This document shows, in pieces, positions 4,821 through 7,929 of a stretch of DNA of 7,929 bases. Under the pieces are notes generated by a model that saw only the letters and a program-made list of their open reading frames with translations, was not told the origin of the DNA and searched no databases. How positions within the stretch are numbered: position 1 is the stretch's first letter; every line of letters starts with the position of its first letter. The DNA lies in the NCBI GenBank assembly GCA_002694245.1, contig NZLM01000043.1:37848-45776 (forward strand), given 5' to 3'. Origin of the DNA: Methanobacteriota archaeon. GTDB taxonomy: Archaea > Thermoplasmatota > Poseidoniia > Poseidoniales > Poseidoniaceae. The translations under genes were made by a program, and so were the position numbers.

Positions 4821-7595
4821 ATGAAAAATTTCTTTGATAATCTAACGGGAATAAGTGTAAACAGACCAAAAGCGTCGTTAGGGTTAATTCTTGTATTAAT
4901 TCTAGCAATAGTCCCCAATGCTATGTTCATCAAATTTGATAATAGTGAGGATGCGTTTTTCCCAGACAATGAGACTGTTAGGTTACTTAATGAGGTTGAG
5001 GATGAATATCAAGCATCGATTGATTTTATTAGATTCATAGATCATATTGAACCTGGAGCATTGAAATCAAATGAAACATGGACTCAGTTAGCAAAATTGG
5101 AGGCAATATTACTCGAAGATGAAAATTTGGGAGAGTACCAGTATCCGATATCTGGTATACAAGCAAATAGCGGAATGGCCAGTGCGGCAATATCATGGCA
5201 GATGATGCAAGATCCTGTGTTAGCATTAACTTGGATAACACCTTTACAGAACTCAATATCGCTTGTTTCTAACTCCAATAACTCAACTATTTCTGAAAGT
5301 CTCGAACAGTTGGAATTAGCATCGTTACAGATACCTGAACCATCATTAGTAACAAGCCAAATGCTTCGTAATTGGGATGCGGGAAATCCATCTGAATGGC
5401 TTGAAAGAATCGATGCAGGACAGAATATTTCAGCAAATTTATTTTCCATTGGTTCTCAAATTGAAAATCTATTGGAATTGTCAAACAATTCTAATTTGAC
5501 AGTTATTGTAGGTCAAATTTCTGCAAAACTAGGAGCATTAATTGGAATGCAAAGTTTAGATTACAGGTCTCAACTAATCGCTAGTTTACCAGCAGATGAC
5601 AAAACAAATCCATGGGAATCTGATGGGCCTGTGTTGACTACTATCGCTGTTGTTACTGAACCATCTGAACATGATGTTGAAGTGATCGGAGATGTCCAAG
5701 ATAAAATTACAATCTGGGCTGATGAGCTAAAAGAAAAAGCATTGAAAGAAACAGGTGATGAGGATATTTCAGTTTTCTCATTTGCTCAATTCGCTACAGG
5801 ACAAAATGATAATTTAGGCAAGGAATTAGGAATACTAAATTCCATTTGTTTGCTATTGTTAGGCTTCATTCTGTGGACTAAATTTAGAAGTTTAAGAGAT
5901 ACTGCTAGCGTTTTGGTTCTAACCGTTTTCGCTATAATAGCAACATATGGTATGGCAGGAATTCTTACTTTCCTTGGCGTTAAGATGGTGTTCAACGCAG
6001 CGATGAATTCAATCCCAATACTACTTCTTGCTATAGGAGTGGATTATGGTTTACACGTGGTTGCGAGGATAAGGGAGGAACTTCAAGACCAAGAAAAGAG
6101 TGAGCCCAAGGGAAGAAAAACCTTGAGAGATTTCTCAGTAGATGCTAGGAGGAATGCAATAAGAAAAGGTACGATATTAACCTCAGCGGCATTACTTGTT
6201 GCAATCTTTACAGATATGGTTGGATTTCTTTCGTTCCGATTTTCATCCCAGCAGTTCCTTGTCTCATTTGGAACAGTAATTGCGATTGGATTGTTTTTCA
6301 TTTATCTTCTTTCCATAACCGCATTACCTGCTTTGTTAATGATGATACCACCTAAGAGGCTCCCCTTGGAAAAGTCAGGACGAAACGACATTGGGCCTGT
6401 TTCAACAAGAATTGGTTCATTATCTGCGAAACCAGCAATCGTTTTAATCGCTACAACAATAATTTCTATTCCTATGTTTATGGGTTTTCAAGCACTGGAG
6501 GTAGGATTTGATACAAGAGATAATTTTGATGATTCTGTCCCTGTTGTACAAGACTATTTGATGATCGCAGACGAATTCCAAAATAGCCCTTCACCACTTT
6601 ATGCCGTGATTGAAGGCGATGTTATTTCCATGGAAGGAAAACGCATCTATGACGGAGTTTTACTTGAACTTGTCAACAATAGCAAAGTTAGAGATGTACC
6701 TACTGGAATTTGGGATGTTTTAGAAAGTTCAAAGAATTCTAACTCTGAACTTAACGATTTGTTGGCAAATCTAGATTCTAATCCTGAATCTTATGCAGAG
6801 CTGAAAGCATGGCTTTTGACAAGTGATGGAAGGAATGTCTCTAGTGGTAAACTAAACTCCGATGCAAGTCAGACTTTGATTTCATTCCAAGCCGCTACCC
6901 TTGATTGGCAAGCGACTGCAAACTTTGAATCTCAACTTAGTAATGATTTGAGAGTAATTGGTGAACAAAGCGATGAGGATTTTTCCGTAATGGTATCTGG
7001 GAGATCGCTGATTCTTGCGCAAGTAACTGCAGATGTAGCCGACTCTGCAGTGACTTCAACAGCAACAGTAGCAGGTGTTATTCTTGTAATGCTAATTGCA
7101 ATTAATTCATTTAGGCAACGAGACATAGTCGCAGGATCAGCGAGAGGTTTTGTCACATGGGTTCCATTGATGGTAGTGGTGATATGGGTTTATGGCATAA
7201 TGGGACTCACAGGTTATCAGTTAAACTCACAGACTGTTACGATAGGTGCTTTAACACTAGGTTTAGGGGTTGATTATGCAGTTCACATAACTACACGTTT
7301 GGAGGAAGAGGTAGAACATGCTCCTACAGCGGAACCCGTGGAATGGACAACAAAATCTGTTGCAACAACGGGCAGAGCTATGTTTGGTGCCGCACTAACC
7401 ACTGCTGGTGGTTTTTCAGTTCTCAATTTTTCTTCGCTTGTTCCACTGCAATTATTTGGACAGGTATTTGTCGTTGCGATAATACTAGCATTAGTATCAA
7501 GCATCTTCGTTTTACCTGCCCTTTACACACCATTCTTGAAAATGGATGCGAGAAAAATCCTATCAGAAAAGAATTCTATTAGCGAAAGCGGATAA
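4821..7595 (+). CDS. MMPL/RND-superfamily 12-helix membrane transporter
   Basis: This 924-residue protein has the duplicated RND layout. TM1 (about 18-36) is followed by a large outer loop (about 37-337) and TM2-TM6 (338-356, 361-390, 393-416, 453-475, 480-512). The second half repeats this: TM7 (537-556), a second outer loop (about 557-740), and TM8-TM12 (740-763, 774-800, 803-826, 851-873, 875-903), then a short cytoplasmic tail. The halves match after TM1 and TM7 (FDNSEDAFFPDN, FDTRDNFDDSVP). TM4 carries GVDYG (D408-Y409) and TM10 GVDYA (D818-Y819). In MmpL3 such paired Asp-Tyr residues form the proton relay, so proton-driven transport is likely. Family members of this type move lipids or other hydrophobic compounds; the substrate here cannot be read from sequence. 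The first loop is larger than the second and rich in Asn, Ser and Glu. The protein is complete, and its stop directly abuts the stop of the next, convergent gene. Confidence 0.94.
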   Translation: MKNFFDNLTGISVNRPKASLGLILVLILAIVPNAMFIKFDNSEDAFFPDNETVRLLNEVEDEYQASIDFIRFIDHIEPGALKSNETWTQLAKLEAILLEDENLGEYQYPISGIQANSGMASAAISWQMMQDPVLALTWITPLQNSISLVSNSNNSTISESLEQLELASLQIPEPSLVTSQMLRNWDAGNPSEWLERIDAGQNISANLFSIGSQIENLLELSNNSNLTVIVGQISAKLGALIGMQSLDYRSQLIASLPADDKTNPWESDGPVLTTIAVVTEPSEHDVEVIGDVQDKITIWADELKEKALKETGDEDISVFSFAQFATGQNDNLGKELGILNSICLLLLGFILWTKFRSLRDTASVLVLTVFAIIATYGMAGILTFLGVKMVFNAAMNSIPILLLAIGVDYGLHVVARIREELQDQEKSEPKGRKTLRDFSVDARRNAIRKGTILTSAALLVAIFTDMVGFLSFRFSSQQFLVSFGTVIAIGLFFIYLLSITALPALLMMIPPKRLPLEKSGRNDIGPVSTRIGSLSAKPAIVLIATTIISIPMFMGFQALEVGFDTRDNFDDSVPVVQDYLMIADEFQNSPSPLYAVIEGDVISMEGKRIYDGVLLELVNNSKVRDVPTGIWDVLESSKNSNSELNDLLANLDSNPESYAELKAWLLTSDGRNVSSGKLNSDASQTLISFQAATLDWQATANFESQLSNDLRVIGEQSDEDFSVMVSGRSLILAQVTADVADSAVTSTATVAGVILVMLIAINSFRQRDIVAGSARGFVTWVPLMVVVIWVYGIMGLTGYQLNSQTVTIGALTLGLGVDYAVHITTRLEEEVEHAPTAEPVEWTTKSVATTGRAMFGAALTTAGGFSVLNFSSLVPLQLFGQVFVVAIILALVSSIFVLPALYTPFLKMDARKILSEKNSISESG

Positions 7596-7929
7596 TTAGA
7601 CTGCACGGTCTTCTAATATTTGGAGTGGGATTATTTCTAATGCCTTGATATTTGTAGCTTCTAAATCTACAGGGCAGGCTGCTCCATTGTTCATTGCATC
7701 CAGCCATGTCCTAGCACAAACGCACCAAGAATCTCCTGGCTTAAGCCCGGGGAAATTGAAATGCGGTGCTGGTGTCATTAGGTCGTTTCCTTTTGATTTA
7801 GCAAATTCGAGGAATTCTTGTGTCACAATACAGCAGACTGTATGAGATCCTCTGTCCATCTCATCGGTGTGGCAATGGCCATCTCTATACCAACCAGTCA
7901 TTGGTTTGCAAGAGCATTCTCCAATCTCT
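7596..7929 (-). CDS. DUF2237 family protein (N-terminus beyond window)
   Basis: The frame stays open to the right edge, showing 110 residues before the TAA at 7596-7598. An internal ATG (7899-7901) could be mistaken for the start, but the family pattern continues upstream of it: visible residues 1-17 read EIGECSCKPMTGWYRDG, matching the Cys-Ser...P-[LM]-TG-[FW]-YRDG opening of DUF2237 proteins. Further family features are GSHTVC (29-34), an EFL-x-F-x-KS-x-GNDL block, FPGLKPGD-x-WC-x-C-A-x-x-W, and LEAT...ALE[IV][IV]PL near the C-terminus. The family is about 120-130 residues in bacteria, archaea and some eukaryotes and has no established function as far as I know. Its conserved cysteines (visible 5, 7, 19, 34, and the WCVC pair) suggest metal binding or redox chemistry, which is inference. 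It is soluble, with no signal peptide in the visible part. Confidence 0.93.
   Translation of the reverse strand, partial: EIGECSCKPMTGWYRDGHCHTDEMDRGSHTVCCIVTQEFLEFAKSKGNDLMTPAPHFNFPGLKPGDSWCVCARTWLDAMNNGAACPVDLEATNIKALEIIPLQILEDRAV

Noticed and set aside
7899..7901. ATG at 7899-7901 as the true start of the DUF2237 gene
   Set aside because: The frame remains open to the edge and the upstream residues match the family's conserved Cys-containing opening, so this methionine is internal.
1..7929. CRISPR array, insertion sequence, attachment site or prophage
   Set aside because: No regularly spaced direct repeats, transposase or integrase frames, or terminal inverted repeats were seen; the tRNA has no repeated 3' end or integrase beside it.
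1..7929. A new multi-gene system
   Set aside because: Neighbouring protein genes alternate in direction with separate apparent promoters, and no two products share a recognisable pathway.

Overview
This window looks like part of an archaeal chromosome, most likely a marine Thermoplasmatota (Marine Group II/III type). The archaeal call rests on a replication factor C small subunit of archaeal type and on a tRNA-Met split after position 37 by an intron whose junctions fold into a textbook bulge-helix-bulge. The Marine Group II/III placement is inference from overall gene style (large secreted modular proteins, moderate to low GC, tightly packed convergent genes) and has not been checked by search.

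Layout. (1) Bases 1-2558, minus strand: the first 852 codons of a very large secreted surface protein that runs off the left edge. It has a signal peptide, then DNRLRE-type beta-sandwich domains alternating with Ig/Fn3-like modules. (2) Bases 2559-2691: a divergent intergenic region with a perfect 8-bp-stem palindrome. (3) Bases 2692-3645, plus: RfcS clamp-loader subunit. (4) Bases 3634-4482, minus: an unrecognised three-helix membrane protein with an outward-facing beta-rich tail; its 3' end overlaps rfcS by 12 bases. (5) Bases 4603-4734, plus: elongator-type tRNA-Met(CAU) with a 56-nt intron and encoded CCA, followed by a small hairpin. (6) Bases 4821-7595, plus: a 924-residue MMPL/RND-family 12-helix transporter. 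(7) Bases 7596-7929, minus: the 3' part of a DUF2237 protein, whose stop codon directly abuts the transporter's stop codon; its start lies beyond the right edge.

The genes do not form an operon: each protein gene faces its neighbour head-to-head or tail-to-tail, and no shared pathway is evident. Three of the five proteins are membrane or surface proteins. The coding content accounts for nearly all of the window, and no gap exceeds 300 bases. I see no mobile element, CRISPR array, or clearly new multi-gene system. The most worthwhile items are the repeat architecture of the partial surface protein, the unrecognised membrane protein, the palindrome upstream of rfcS, and the tail-to-tail gene packing.
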